From Glycocaulis albus (GTDB lineage Bacteria > Pseudomonadota > Alphaproteobacteria > Caulobacterales > Maricaulaceae): a stretch of DNA of 64,000 nucleotides. Within the stretch, counting starts at the first letter, position 1; the number at the start of each line of letters is the position of its first letter. Under the pieces are notes generated by a model, which had not been told where the DNA came from, ran no database searches, and saw nothing but the letters and a program-made list of their open reading frames with translations. This document shows positions 33,355-42,726 of the stretch, one piece after another. The position numbers were made by a program, and so were the translations under genes. The stretch is taken from assembly GCF_014639075.1 (NCBI RefSeq), contig NZ_BMFS01000004.1, positions 124,001 to 188,000 of the forward strand, in the 5' to 3' direction.

Positions 33355-33560
33355 TGATTCGGGGGATTGGATCCCGGGCAGGCGGGGATCCAGAGCTCAT
33401 AGGGCTCTGTCGGTGCAAATGGCTCTGGGTTCCCGCCTGCGCGGGAACGACGACAGGGAAAGTGGGACCTATAACGTGCACCTCACGCGTTTCACCGACG
33501 AAAGCCGGTGCCCAGCATCTTTCTGGGTCCCGACTTGCGTCGGGAAAACGAGGGGTGGGG
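33355..33560. repeat. REP-like intergenic palindromic sequence
   Basis: About 200 bp between imuA and ltaE without a gene. It holds several short palindromic motifs of the widespread 'CGCGGGAACGAC' and 'CCGGTGCCCAGC...CTGGGTCCCGA' types: GGTTCCCGCCTGCGCGGGAA around 33430, TCCCGACTTGCGTCGGGA around 33530, and paired GGATCC boxes near 33369 and 33387. This is a composite of alphaproteobacterial extragenic palindromes. Confidence 0.6.
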
Positions 33561-33571
33561 AGCTGAAAATC

Positions 33572-34594
33572 TTACCCCCGCGCGGCCTTCACCACGCGCG
33601 CCACGTCTTCTGCCTTCGTCTGCCAGCTGGTGACAAAGCGGTAGCCGCCATGCGGCCAGGGATAGAAGCCGGCATTGATCGCGTTCAGCGCATCGACGGT
33701 CTCTTGGGGCAGGTCGATGAAGACCTCATTGCCTTCTACCGGGTGGAGCAGTTTCGCGCCGGGAATACTGGCAAAACCTGCGGCCAGCTCTGCCGCCATT
33801 GCATTGGCGTGGGCGGCAAGCTCCAGCCAGCGCCTGTTTTCCAGCCACGCCTCGAACTGGGCGGCGACATAGCGCATTTTCGGCACCATGTGCCCGGAGC
33901 GCTTCTGGCGCGCCTGCAGGGCCGCAAAGCGGTCCATGGCGGACGGGAAGAGGATCACGGCCTCGGCCGCCAGCGCCCCGCCCTTGGTCGCGCCAAGGCT
34001 CAAGACATCGACCCCTGCGCGCCATGTAATGTCTGCCGGATCGCATTTGAGGAAGCTGAGTGCATTGGCAAAGCGTGCCCCGTCCATGTGGACGTGCATG
34101 CCGCGCGCCTTGGCAAGGCCCGCCAGCGCTTTCACCGTAGCGACATCATAGGCCGTGCCGGACTCGGTGAGGTTGGAGAGGCTGAGGACGGAGGGCGGGG
34201 TGGTGTGCACGAAGTCTGACGGCCATTCGGCCAAAGCCGCTTCCACGGTTTCAGGCGTCAGGCGCGCGTGATCACCATGGAGCGGCACCAGCTTGGCCCC
34301 GCCGGTGAAGAACTCCGGCGCGCCGCGCTCATCGCGGTGAATATGCGCCTCGTCATGGCAGAGGATTGCCGTATCACCGGGTGCCAGCACCGCTAGCGCG
34401 AGCGCGTTTGACGCCGTGCCGGAGACGGTAAGCACCAGCTCCAGATCGGTTGAGAATATCTCTTTGAGCTGCGCCTTCACCCGCGCGGAAATGGCGTCAT
34501 TTCCATAGCTGGCCTGCGCGCCCTCATTGATGCGGATCATCGCTTCGAGAAGGGCCGGATGGGCGGGGGCGGTGGTGTCAGACAGGAAGCTCAT
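33572..34594 (-). CDS. ltaE: Low-specificity L-threonine aldolase
   Basis: A 340-residue PLP-dependent fold-type I enzyme converting L-threonine or allo-threonine to glycine and acetaldehyde. The PLP lysine is in SLGATKGGALAAEA. Other family motifs are LTVSGTASNALAL, HIHRDERGAPEFFTGG (substrate His) and VHMDGARFANAL (Asp-Gly-Ala-Arg binding the pyridinium). The start is MSFLSDTTAPAHPALLEAM. It is probably monocistronic, lying between the REP-like region and the Mrr-like gene. Confidence 0.93.
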   Translation of the reverse strand: MSFLSDTTAPAHPALLEAMIRINEGAQASYGNDAISARVKAQLKEIFSTDLELVLTVSGTASNALALAVLAPGDTAILCHDEAHIHRDERGAPEFFTGGAKLVPLHGDHARLTPETVEAALAEWPSDFVHTTPPSVLSLSNLTESGTAYDVATVKALAGLAKARGMHVHMDGARFANALSFLKCDPADITWRAGVDVLSLGATKGGALAAEAVILFPSAMDRFAALQARQKRSGHMVPKMRYVAAQFEAWLENRRWLELAAHANAMAAELAAGFASIPGAKLLHPVEGNEVFIDLPQETVDALNAINAGFYPWPHGGYRFVTSWQTKAEDVARVVKAARG

Positions 34595-34645
34595 GGGCGC
34601 GAAGCTGGCATCAGTTCACTGCCCGATCAACGTCTTGAAGCGGTG

Positions 34646-35680
34646 TCAGGCGACATCTTCGTCAGGAACCAATGTCCAGAGACGTTTCAGCGGCAGGTCC
34701 GCGCGAATTTCTTCAGGAAGCTGTTCGTATACCGAAAATATTGCGTCCAGAACATCGTCGCGGTTCCACAGTCGAACCCGGAAGTAAAGTTCGTTCTCGC
34801 GGCGCCCAACCGGGGTCGTGAAACCCGACCATGCGACCAACAATCCATTGTCAGCGCGCGTGTCTTGGATGCATCCAAGCAGACCTTGAAGCATAGGTTG
34901 ATCGGCAACAACTGACCCCGACTTTACTTGAACAACCAAACGAGGCCCTTCAAAGCCTAACGCACCTTTGCCAGCGACGATATCAACGCCGCGATCAGGG
35001 CCAGGGGGAGTTACTTCGGCTTGGTATCCCTGCGCCCGTAGCACTGCTGCGACGAGTTCCGTGAAGCGGTGTCCCGCAAAGTTTGCTTCGATATGTTGTT
35101 CGATTTGCTGACGGGCAAAATCTGCGAGGTCGACAGCAAGAGTCGCGTCTGAAGCGGCACCTTCAGAGGTGAGTTCGATACTTAATTGCCCGGCGGTTGG
35201 GCCGGGATCAACCCGGGATTTTGCTAGGGTCGCGAAACGCTCTGACGCATTGTTTCTGCTGATCTCGCAAACTGTTTGCGATGCGCCCAAACTGAATCGA
35301 AGATCCTGCTTCACGGCAGAACGTGGCAAGTCAGTGATGAGCCATTGCACTTTTCGCGCCGGAAACATGCCTTCAGCTTGGAAATAGTCTCCCGTCAGCC
35401 GGCCAATCGCAATTTCCTTTGTCGTCTTAAGTGGGACGATGACCAAATCGCCATCTTTGGCTTCATTTTTTAATTGGTTTAGCTGGGCTGCCCAGTTTTG
35501 AAGCGTTCCAGTCTTTTGGTCCGCGTACTGTGCATTTAGAAAGTCGAATATCTGTTTCCTGTCAGCCGCAGCAGACATGTCGGAACTAAACTGCCATGCC
35601 GTTGCAAGCACATTCTCAGCAAGGGCCCGGGCCTCACCCTCGCCATATTTTCCAAGCCTGACAAGCCAAGCGCGTGTCAT
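34646..35680 (-). CDS. Mrr-like type IV restriction endonuclease with N-terminal reader-like domain
   Basis: A 344-residue protein. The C-terminal half is an Mrr_cat PD-(D/E)XK nuclease: Glu208 (RFTELVAAVLRAQGY), Asp233 (GPDRGVDIVA) and Gln251-Val-Lys253 (VVQVKSG). The N-terminal ~120 residues (RAWLVRLGKYGEGEAR...DGDLVIVPLKTTKEIAIGRLTGDY) have the beta-barrel pattern of EVE/PUA-like modified-base readers fused to many Mrr proteins. It probably cleaves foreign methylated or otherwise modified DNA. It is a single gene without a methylase and visibly less GC-rich than its neighbours (many A/T third positions), suggesting acquisition. Confidence 0.82.
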   Translation of the reverse strand: MTRAWLVRLGKYGEGEARALAENVLATAWQFSSDMSAAADRKQIFDFLNAQYADQKTGTLQNWAAQLNQLKNEAKDGDLVIVPLKTTKEIAIGRLTGDYFQAEGMFPARKVQWLITDLPRSAVKQDLRFSLGASQTVCEISRNNASERFATLAKSRVDPGPTAGQLSIELTSEGAASDATLAVDLADFARQQIEQHIEANFAGHRFTELVAAVLRAQGYQAEVTPPGPDRGVDIVAGKGALGFEGPRLVVQVKSGSVVADQPMLQGLLGCIQDTRADNGLLVAWSGFTTPVGRRENELYFRVRLWNRDDVLDAIFSVYEQLPEEIRADLPLKRLWTLVPDEDVA

Positions 35681-35700
35681 ACTTATTCCTCTCGGGAGCG

Positions 35701-36432
35701 TCAGCCCACAGCCTGCTTGCGCGCATACATGGCGGCATCGGCTTCGGCCATGGCCGTTTCCGGCGTAACGCCGCGTTCCAGAGCCTGTACACCCCAGGCG
35801 GCCTTGAGGTTGAGGGTGTGTCCTTCAAAATGGATCGGCGCTGCTGCGATGGCCTCGGCCAGCTCCTCGGCCTTGCGCTCTGCCGCTTCGACCGCCGTCA
35901 GCACGAGAACCACACCAAACTCGTCACCGCCCAGACGGCCTACCGCATCGGTATCGCGCAACTGAGAGGCCAGCGTATCGGCAACGACTTTCAGTGCCTC
36001 GTCACCGGCGGCGTGGCCGTGCGTGTCATTGATCGCCTTGAAGCCATTAAGGTCGAAATAGACCAGCGCTGAAGGGGCATCGTGGCGCTCTGCCAGTGAC
36101 AGGGCTTTCGATACCTCGCGCAGGAAGGCGCGCCGGTTCAGTACAGGCAGCAGCACGTCGCGGTCGGCCAGGCTTTCCAGATCGCGCACCTTGGCGCGCA
36201 GCGCGTCGGTTTCCTTGCGCAGCTGGTCTACCTCGCCCATCAGGGTGAGAAGCGCGCGCTGGACATTCGGGGTCAGTTCGGCTTCCGGCACGCCCATGAT
36301 GGACGCTGTATCGCTGGCACGCCGCACCGGAGAGGGCGCGGAAACCGCACTGGAAGCCTCGCTGCGCACAGGCCCGCTGACAGGCCCCGCAGACGCCATG
36401 CCGCCTGCTGCTCCGCTGGATCGCACCCGCAT
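35701..36432 (-). CDS. Diguanylate cyclase (GGDEF)
   Basis: A 243-residue protein: an N-terminal low-complexity stretch, a coiled coil (about 55-90, MGEVDQLRKETDALRAKVRDLESL) and a GGDEF domain (about 92-243). The active-site GGDEF (168-172) and the inhibitory site RxxD (RDTD, 159-162) five residues upstream are both intact, so it should make c-di-GMP with product inhibition. There is no transmembrane or sensor domain; dimerisation by the coiled coil may control activity. The start at 36432 follows GGGGAC; 36459 is an alternative. It is divergent from purE. Confidence 0.9.
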   Translation of the reverse strand: MRVRSSGAAGGMASAGPVSGPVRSEASSAVSAPSPVRRASDTASIMGVPEAELTPNVQRALLTLMGEVDQLRKETDALRAKVRDLESLADRDVLLPVLNRRAFLREVSKALSLAERHDAPSALVYFDLNGFKAINDTHGHAAGDEALKVVADTLASQLRDTDAVGRLGGDEFGVVLVLTAVEAAERKAEELAEAIAAAPIHFEGHTLNLKAAWGVQALERGVTPETAMAEADAAMYARKQAVG

Positions 36433-36525
36433 GTCCCCGATCCTTCCCAATCGACTCAAGCACGCAGTCTTGGTGATCGTGGTTAATAAAGGTTCAAGCG
36501 GACGTGCGGGCAGTTCACCTGCCGC

Positions 36526-36553
36526 TTGACGCCATGCGGCTTATGGCTAGGCT
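36526..36553 (+). promoter_or_regulatory. Probable sigma-70-type promoter of purEK
   Basis: TTGACG (36526-36531), 16-bp spacer, TAGGCT (36548-36553), placing a start near 36560, about 24 nt before the purE ATG. Confidence 0.5.
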
Positions 36554-36583
36554 CGCGCGCTTTCCGCTGGCCGGAGGCTGCGT

Positions 36584-37087
36584 ATGGCAACCCGATTTCC
36601 AGACCCTTCACCGCCCGTAGCGGTCATTATGGGCTCGCGCTCGGACTGGCCGACCATGCAGCACGCTACCGAGGCGCTGGATGCGCTTGGTGTGGCGTAT
36701 GATGCGCGCGTCATCTCGGCTCACCGCACGCCGGACCGGATGGTGGATTTCGCCCGGACAGCCAAGGGGCGCGGCGTGAAGATAATCATCGCCGGGGCAG
36801 GGGGCGCGGCCCATCTGCCGGGCATGGTCGCCTCGCTGACCGAATTGCCGGTGCTCGGCGTGCCGGTAAAGTCCAAGGCTCTCAAGGGCCTCGACAGCCT
36901 TCTCTCCATCGTTCAGATGCCCGGCGGTGTACCCGTTGGCACGCTGGCTATCGGTGAAGCAGGGGCGAAGAATGCCGGGCTGCTCGCTGCCTCGATAATG
37001 GCGCTGTCTGATGAAGCCCTTGCCGGCCGGCTGGCCGCCTACCGTGCGAGCCAGAGCGATAGCGTTCCCGACACGGTAGAGGACTAG
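36584..37087 (+). CDS. purE: 5-(carboxyamino)imidazole ribonucleotide mutase
   Basis: A 167-residue class I PurE of de novo purine synthesis. [13 protein letters not shown] (phosphate-binding SD motif), SAHRTPDRM and [11 protein letters not shown] are diagnostic. It rearranges N5-CAIR to CAIR after PurK. It forms an octamer in the cytoplasm. It lies 10 bp upstream of purK, with which it is co-transcribed. Confidence 0.96.
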   Translation: MATRFPDPSPPVAVIMGSRSDWPTMQHATEALDALGVAYDARVISAHRTPDRMVDFARTAKGRGVKIIIAGAGGAAHLPGMVASLTELPVLGVPVKSKALKGLDSLLSIVQMPGGVPVGTLAIGEAGAKNAGLLAASIMALSDEALAGRLAAYRASQSDSVPDTVED

Positions 37088-37097
37088 ACGGACGGTC

Positions 37098-38165
37098 ATG
37101 CTGAAGCCCGGCGCGCGTATCGGCATTCTCGGCGGTGGCCAGCTGGGGCGCATGCTGGCGATGGACGCGGCCCGGCTGGGCTTTGACGTTCATATCTTCA
37201 CGCCGGAGGACAACAGCCCTGCCGCGCGCGTCTCTGCGGCCTGCACCGTTGCGGCCTATGATGATCTCGATGCCGTAGTCCGCTTTGCCGCCAGTGTGGA
37301 TGCCGTCACCTACGAGTTTGAAAACGTGCCCGTGGAAACCGCCCGCAAGGCCGGTGAGCACGCTCCCTTGCGCCCTGGACTGAAGGCGCTTGAGGTCTGC
37401 CAGGACAGGGTGACGGAAAAGCGCTTCGTCAATGATGCCGGTATCGAGACGACGCCCTGGCGGGCGGTTTCCAGCGTTGCAGATGCCGTGGCGGCGATAG
37501 AAGTGCTTGGCACGCCTGCCATCCTGAAAACACGCCGCATGGGCTATGACGGCAAAGGCCAGCAGATCATCCGCAAGGCCGAAGACGCCGCTGCCGCGTT
37601 TCAGACGCTGGGCGGTGTGCCGTGCATTCTGGAAGCCTTTGCGCCCTTTACCCGTGAAGTGTCGGTTGTCGCTGCGCGCAGCGTAGATGGCCAGATCGTA
37701 GCCTTTCCGCTGGCCGAAAACCGGCATGAGGGTGGCATTCTGCGTACCTCGATCGCACCCGCTCCGGGCGCGGATGTGCTGGCAGGAGAGGCCTTGCGGA
37801 TAGCCACCGCGATCCTTGAAGGACTGAATTATACTGGCGTGCTGGCCGTTGAACTGTTCGTGCTGGAAGACGGCCGGCTCTGGGTGAACGAGATCGCCCC
37901 GCGCGTCCACAATACCGGCCACTGGACGATGGATGCGTGCGCGGTCAGCCAGTTCGAACAGCACATTCGCGCGGTTGCGGGCTGGACGCTGGGTGATCCT
38001 GCGCCCCATTCAGCCGCCCGCATGGATAATCTGATCGGCGATGATGTGGCGCGCTGGCAGGCACTGTCGGCAGAGCCGGGCGTGTGCCTGCACCTTTATG
38101 GCAAGGGCGAGGCGCGCGAGGGCCGCAAGATGGGCCATGTAAACCGGCTCTCACCGCTCCCCTGA
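37098..38165 (+). CDS. purK: 5-(carboxyamino)imidazole ribonucleotide synthase
   Basis: A 355-residue ATP-grasp enzyme that carboxylates AIR with bicarbonate and ATP. GILGGGQLGRMLA (N-terminal dinucleotide-like loop), KTRRMGYDGKGQ and the ATP-grasp C-terminal motif VNEIAPRVHNTGHWT are present. Its last 15 bp overlap the convergent acidic-protein gene. Confidence 0.96.
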   Translation: MLKPGARIGILGGGQLGRMLAMDAARLGFDVHIFTPEDNSPAARVSAACTVAAYDDLDAVVRFAASVDAVTYEFENVPVETARKAGEHAPLRPGLKALEVCQDRVTEKRFVNDAGIETTPWRAVSSVADAVAAIEVLGTPAILKTRRMGYDGKGQQIIRKAEDAAAAFQTLGGVPCILEAFAPFTREVSVVAARSVDGQIVAFPLAENRHEGGILRTSIAPAPGADVLAGEALRIATAILEGLNYTGVLAVELFVLEDGRLWVNEIAPRVHNTGHWTMDACAVSQFEQHIRAVAGWTLGDPAPHSAARMDNLIGDDVARWQALSAEPGVCLHLYGKGEAREGRKMGHVNRLSPLP

Positions 38166-39188
38166 CGGATCGCGTGCGCGCTGCGGCGTGATGGACGGGC
38201 CGATACCCAGATGATCGGTGCGGGTGGAGCGGTCACGGTCCATGGCGCGCAGCAGCGGCGAGCGGCGCGTCTGCTCGCGCTGGGCGTTGAGGAAGTGCAC
38301 GCGCAAGAGCTCCATCGTGGACGGGCTCACGCCGAGCTGCGCCAGCTCGAACTCCAGCCGTTCCATGTTCTCCGCAAACTCCAGCGGTCCGGCGCTGATG
38401 GCGCGAATGTGATAGATGGCGAGCTCTGCCTGCGCGGCGTTGGGGCCATCGCCGCAATCGCCGATCTCCCTGTTGGCATCACCCGATGACAGGCAGAATA
38501 CCTCGGCTATCACAGCGCCAACATTGCCCTCAACGCGGCTGATCTGGAAATCCTCTGGCCGCAGGCCTGTCTCGGCGCGCGCGGCAATTCCCGCAAAACT
38601 GGGCACGCGCCGCTCGATGATGACGGCGGCTTCCTCGGCAGGCTGGATGGTATCTACCGGCGTATCGGCGGCGGTTACGCTGAATGACGGCGCAGGTGTG
38701 CGGCCTTGCGCAGCGTCTTCCGGCGCTGGCATTGCCGGCCTGTCCGGTTCAGCGGGGCGGGCGCCCGTTTCGGACACTGGCAGCGCTGGCTCGGCCATCT
38801 CTTCGGGCTCGGCCTCCCCGGCATCGTCCGGAGCAATTTCAGCCGAGGCTTCGAGCTCAGGCTCAGCTTCGGCTTCATCCTCGCCCGTTCCGGCATCACC
38901 CGAACCTTCATCTGCGCCCGCCGTGTCGCTGCCGGTGTCACCCCGATCAGCCAGCAATGGCGCATTCAGCGGCAGGTCGCTTTCCGCATCGCTGGCGCTG
39001 ATGGTGAAGAAGCGGACCTCAATGCCCGTGCCCGTATCGATAAACCGGTCGAGGGTTTCGGGCGGCAGTACGGCAATCGCGCCGAACGCGCCGAGATGCA
39101 GCAGGCCTGCACAGACATAGGCGCCCAGCCGCAAGCGGCTGAACGCGGGTGCCGATGCACGGGTCAGGGCCGGTCCACGAACGCTCAC
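38151..39188 (-). CDS. Membrane-anchored acidic protein of unknown function, TonB-like architecture
   Basis: A 345-residue protein. A single N-terminal transmembrane segment (GAYVCAGLLHLGAFGAIAVL, about 22-41) follows a basic leader, as in TonB/energy-transducer proteins. A long acidic Glu/Asp/Ala/Pro-rich spacer (about 85-165) leads to a C-terminal domain (about 185-345; FCLSSGDANREIGDCGDGPN with two Cys, AIYHIRAISAGPL, SPTMELLRVHFL). The spacer is acidic, not the Pro-Lys type of TonB, and I do not recognise the C-terminal domain. It overlaps purK by 15 bp. It is probably an inner-membrane protein spanning the periplasm. Confidence 0.65.
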   Translation of the reverse strand: MSVRGPALTRASAPAFSRLRLGAYVCAGLLHLGAFGAIAVLPPETLDRFIDTGTGIEVRFFTISASDAESDLPLNAPLLADRGDTGSDTAGADEGSGDAGTGEDEAEAEPELEASAEIAPDDAGEAEPEEMAEPALPVSETGARPAEPDRPAMPAPEDAAQGRTPAPSFSVTAADTPVDTIQPAEEAAVIIERRVPSFAGIAARAETGLRPEDFQISRVEGNVGAVIAEVFCLSSGDANREIGDCGDGPNAAQAELAIYHIRAISAGPLEFAENMERLEFELAQLGVSPSTMELLRVHFLNAQREQTRRSPLLRAMDRDRSTRTDHLGIGPSITPQRARDPSGER

Positions 39189-39260
39189 AGTGATGAGAGA
39201 TGGCCGCTGGTGGCGGCTGGTTCAAATTAAATCGGCAGCAATGTCAGCCGGTTTGAGCCG

Positions 39261-39428
39261 CTAGCTCTCGCTGCCCTGGGCGATGAACAGGCCTGAGGAG
39301 GTGTCGCCGAGCACACCTGATGCATGGGCGACCACCAGGCAGGTGCCGAACATGGCAATAGCGATGAGAAGGGCGCCCAGATTGATGTTCCGGCCCGGAC
39401 GGCCATTGCCGTCAGAAAAGTCAGCCAT
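39261..39428 (-). CDS. Small single-pass membrane protein (55 residues)
   Basis: A 55-residue protein (MADFSDGNGRPGRNINLGAL, then LIAIAMFGTCLVVAHASGVL, then a polar tail). It has a strong GGGAGGGG ribosome site directly upstream of the ATG at 39428, a single transmembrane helix of about 20 residues and a clean stop. The polar N-terminus has the character of small membrane regulators. It is not in a longer frame and lies in its own space between the acidic protein gene and the aminotransferase. Confidence 0.65.
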   Translation of the reverse strand: MADFSDGNGRPGRNINLGALLIAIAMFGTCLVVAHASGVLGDTSSGLFIAQGSES

Positions 39429-39618
39429 GATCCCCTCCCTGTCTCAAGCCGTTCACGTTCGGCTGATCCGATGAACGCCATATGAACAGCTTCGTTACGC
39501 TTCGAGGCGGCGAAAGGTTCAAATTCCGGCGAACTCAAGATCAATTACGGCACAAAGAAGGCATCAGATCAGGGCTGTGCTGCAACATGTATTGCGGTGC
39601 AGGGTAAACGGAAGGTAG

Positions 39619-40869
<1,251 letters not shown>

Positions 40870-40913
40870 TATAGGCGCTCTCTATCGCTGGCAGTTTGCG
40901 TTCCAGTTGGATT

Positions 40914-40938
40914 GGAACAGGGCGTCCCCATATACGTA
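40914..40938 (+). promoter_or_regulatory. EcfG-like promoter of dps
   Basis: GGAAC (40914-40918), 16 bp, CGTA (40935-40938): one mismatch from the GGAAC-N16/17-CGTT consensus, 58 bp before the dps ATG. Dps genes are typical EcfG targets in alphaproteobacteria. Confidence 0.6.
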
Positions 40939-40996
40939 AGGCAGTTGGACATGAATGGACGGCGCCCTCACCGTCCGCTGAACACAGGAGATTGCC

Positions 40997-41464
40997 ATGC
41001 AGATCAATATGGGACTGAGCCAGGCGCAGCGCGAGGAGATGGCCGAGGCCGTCACCCGCCTGCTGTCTGACACCTACGCGCTCTATTTCAAGACGCACGC
41101 CTATCACTGGAACGTCACGGGACCGCGCTTTCACGACCTGCACGCGATGTTTGAGACGCAATATACCGAGATGTGGACGGCGACGGACGATATTGCCGAA
41201 CGCATCCGCGCGCTCGGCGTGATGGCTCCGATCTCCTATGACGAGATCACGAAGTCGGCCTCGATCCGCCCCGACGATAAGACCCCGAAGGCTGACGATA
41301 TGGTCGCCAACCTGCTGGCGGGTCATGAGACGGTTGTGCGCACTGCGCGCGCGGCGCTGGAACTGGCCAATACCCATGGCGATGAAGCCACGGCAGACGT
41401 GGTTGCCCCGCGCGTGACGGCCCACGAGAAAATGGCGTGGATGCTGAGGGCGACGCTGGGGTAG
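40997..41464 (+). CDS. dps: Dps ferritin-like DNA-protection protein
   Basis: A 155-residue Dps. The ferroxidase-type residues are in AYHWNVTGPRFHDLH and TDDIAERIRALG, as in the mini-ferritin family. It forms a 12-mer that stores iron, detoxifies peroxide and can coat DNA. The start follows AGGAGATTGCC. A near-consensus EcfG promoter sits upstream, linking it to the stress locus at 10-13.6 kb. It is followed immediately by the dispersed element. Confidence 0.94.
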   Translation: MQINMGLSQAQREEMAEAVTRLLSDTYALYFKTHAYHWNVTGPRFHDLHAMFETQYTEMWTATDDIAERIRALGVMAPISYDEITKSASIRPDDKTPKADDMVANLLAGHETVVRTARAALELANTHGDEATADVVAPRVTAHEKMAWMLRATLG

Positions 41465-41655
41465 GGGATTCTTTAGTTCCGCAGCCCATCCGGGCTGCGA
41501 TATTCCGCGAAAAGTCGCGGGCGGCCGTTCGGCCTTGCGGCCCCTAAGCGGGGCCGGACTGGCACGCCGGCGCGCAGCGCCGCAAGCGCGACCGCGCGCC
41601 CGAGTTAATACGAGGAGCGACGCACGGATGTGCGGAGCATCACTAAAAGATGCCC
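41465..41655 (-). repeat. Dispersed intergenic element, copy 2
   Basis: This fills the space between the convergent dps and phosphotransferase genes. Read on the minus strand it matches copy 1 (2260-2420) over GATGCTCCGC-N-CATCCGTGCGTCGCT, CGGCGCTGCGCGCCG, CCGCAAGGCCGA-N-CGGCCGCC and GCGGAATATCGCA, with two extra internal segments. Terminal inverted repeats (CTCCGCACATCCG at one end, CCGGATGGGCTGCGGA at the other) are visible. As with copy 1, it starts right after a stop codon. Confidence 0.75.
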
Positions 41656-42726
41656 TCAAGCCTTCTCCGCAATCGTCCAGGCGTATTCGGCCATTGGCTC
41701 GACGAGGGCGCCCAGCTCTTTCGCGCGCTCGTTGGAGGCATTGCCCTGCAGGGCGCGGGCATAGACGCCCTGCGCGATGCCGGCGAGGCGGAAGATGTTG
41801 TAGGCGATATAGAAATCGAGCTTGGGGATGCCGCTGCGCCCGGTGCGTTCACAATAGGCCGCGACATATTCTTCTTCGGTCGGGATACCGAGCGATTTCA
41901 GGTCCACACCGAGGAAGCCGGAGCGGATTTCCTTCGGCGTACGCCATTGCATCAGCTGGTAGGTGAAGTCGGCCAGTGGATCTCCCAGCGTTGACAGCTC
42001 CCAGTCCAGTACCGCGATGACGCGCGGCTCTGTCGGGTGGAAGATCATGTTGTCCAGCCGGTAATCGCCGTGCACGACGCTGGTGCGCTCCTGCTCGGGC
42101 GCATTGGCAGGCAGCCAGTCTATCAGCCGGTCCATCGCCGCTATGGGACGCGTTTCGGCCGCCTTGTACTGCTTGGTCCAGCGGCCGATCTGGCGTTCGA
42201 AATAATTGCCTGGCTTGCCATAGCCGGACAGGCCCGCCTTCTCGACATCGACGGAGTGGAGATGCGCGAGCGCGGCGTTTGACGCATCATAGAGCGCGCG
42301 GCGTTCTGACGGCTCCATGCCCGGCAGATAGGCGTCCCAGAAGATGCGGCCCTCGACAAACTCCATGACGTAGAAGGCTGTGCCGATGACCTCCGGGTCT
42401 TCGCACAGACCGAACATGACGGGTGCGGGAAACCCCGCCTCGCCCAGCGCCTTCATCACTGTGTATTCGCGTTCCACAGCGTGCGCTGAAGGCAGAAGCA
42501 CACCCGGTGGCTTGCGCCGCAGCACGTACTGGCGTGACGGCGTTGCCAGCTTGTAGGTCGGGTTGGACTGGCCGCCCCGGAACTGGCTCACCTCCAATGG
42601 CCCGGCATAGCCGTCCACATTCGCCTTCATCCAGCTTTCCAGAGCCTTTTCGTCAAAGCGCAGGGCGTCAGCGACGGATTTGGTGCCGGAAAACTGGGCG
42701 TCGAGTTCGGATTGTGAATTGGTCAT
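41656..42726 (-). CDS. Aminoglycoside-phosphotransferase-like kinase (ACAD10-type)
   Basis: A 356-residue APH-fold phosphotransferase. The catalytic HGDYRLDNMIFHP loop carries the acceptor Asp, and the metal Asp is in VIAVLDWELSTLGDP. The N-lobe VSQFRGGQSNPTYKLATPSRQYVLRRKPPG resembles the fatty-acyl/ACAD10-linked and ethanolamine-type kinases. The ATG overlaps the amidohydrolase stop by 4 bp, so both are co-translated. The substrate is unknown; many of these act on hydroxyacyl or amino-alcohol compounds. Confidence 0.85.
   Translation of the reverse strand: MTNSQSELDAQFSGTKSVADALRFDEKALESWMKANVDGYAGPLEVSQFRGGQSNPTYKLATPSRQYVLRRKPPGVLLPSAHAVEREYTVMKALGEAGFPAPVMFGLCEDPEVIGTAFYVMEFVEGRIFWDAYLPGMEPSERRALYDASNAALAHLHSVDVEKAGLSGYGKPGNYFERQIGRWTKQYKAAETRPIAAMDRLIDWLPANAPEQERTSVVHGDYRLDNMIFHPTEPRVIAVLDWELSTLGDPLADFTYQLMQWRTPKEIRSGFLGVDLKSLGIPTEEEYVAAYCERTGRSGIPKLDFYIAYNIFRLAGIAQGVYARALQGNASNERAKELGALVEPMAEYAWTIAEKA

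Noticed and set aside
41535-41966. Arg-rich plus-strand frame beginning in the dispersed element
   Set aside because: Crosses the repeat element and runs antisense into the phosphotransferase gene; no ribosome site or conserved features.
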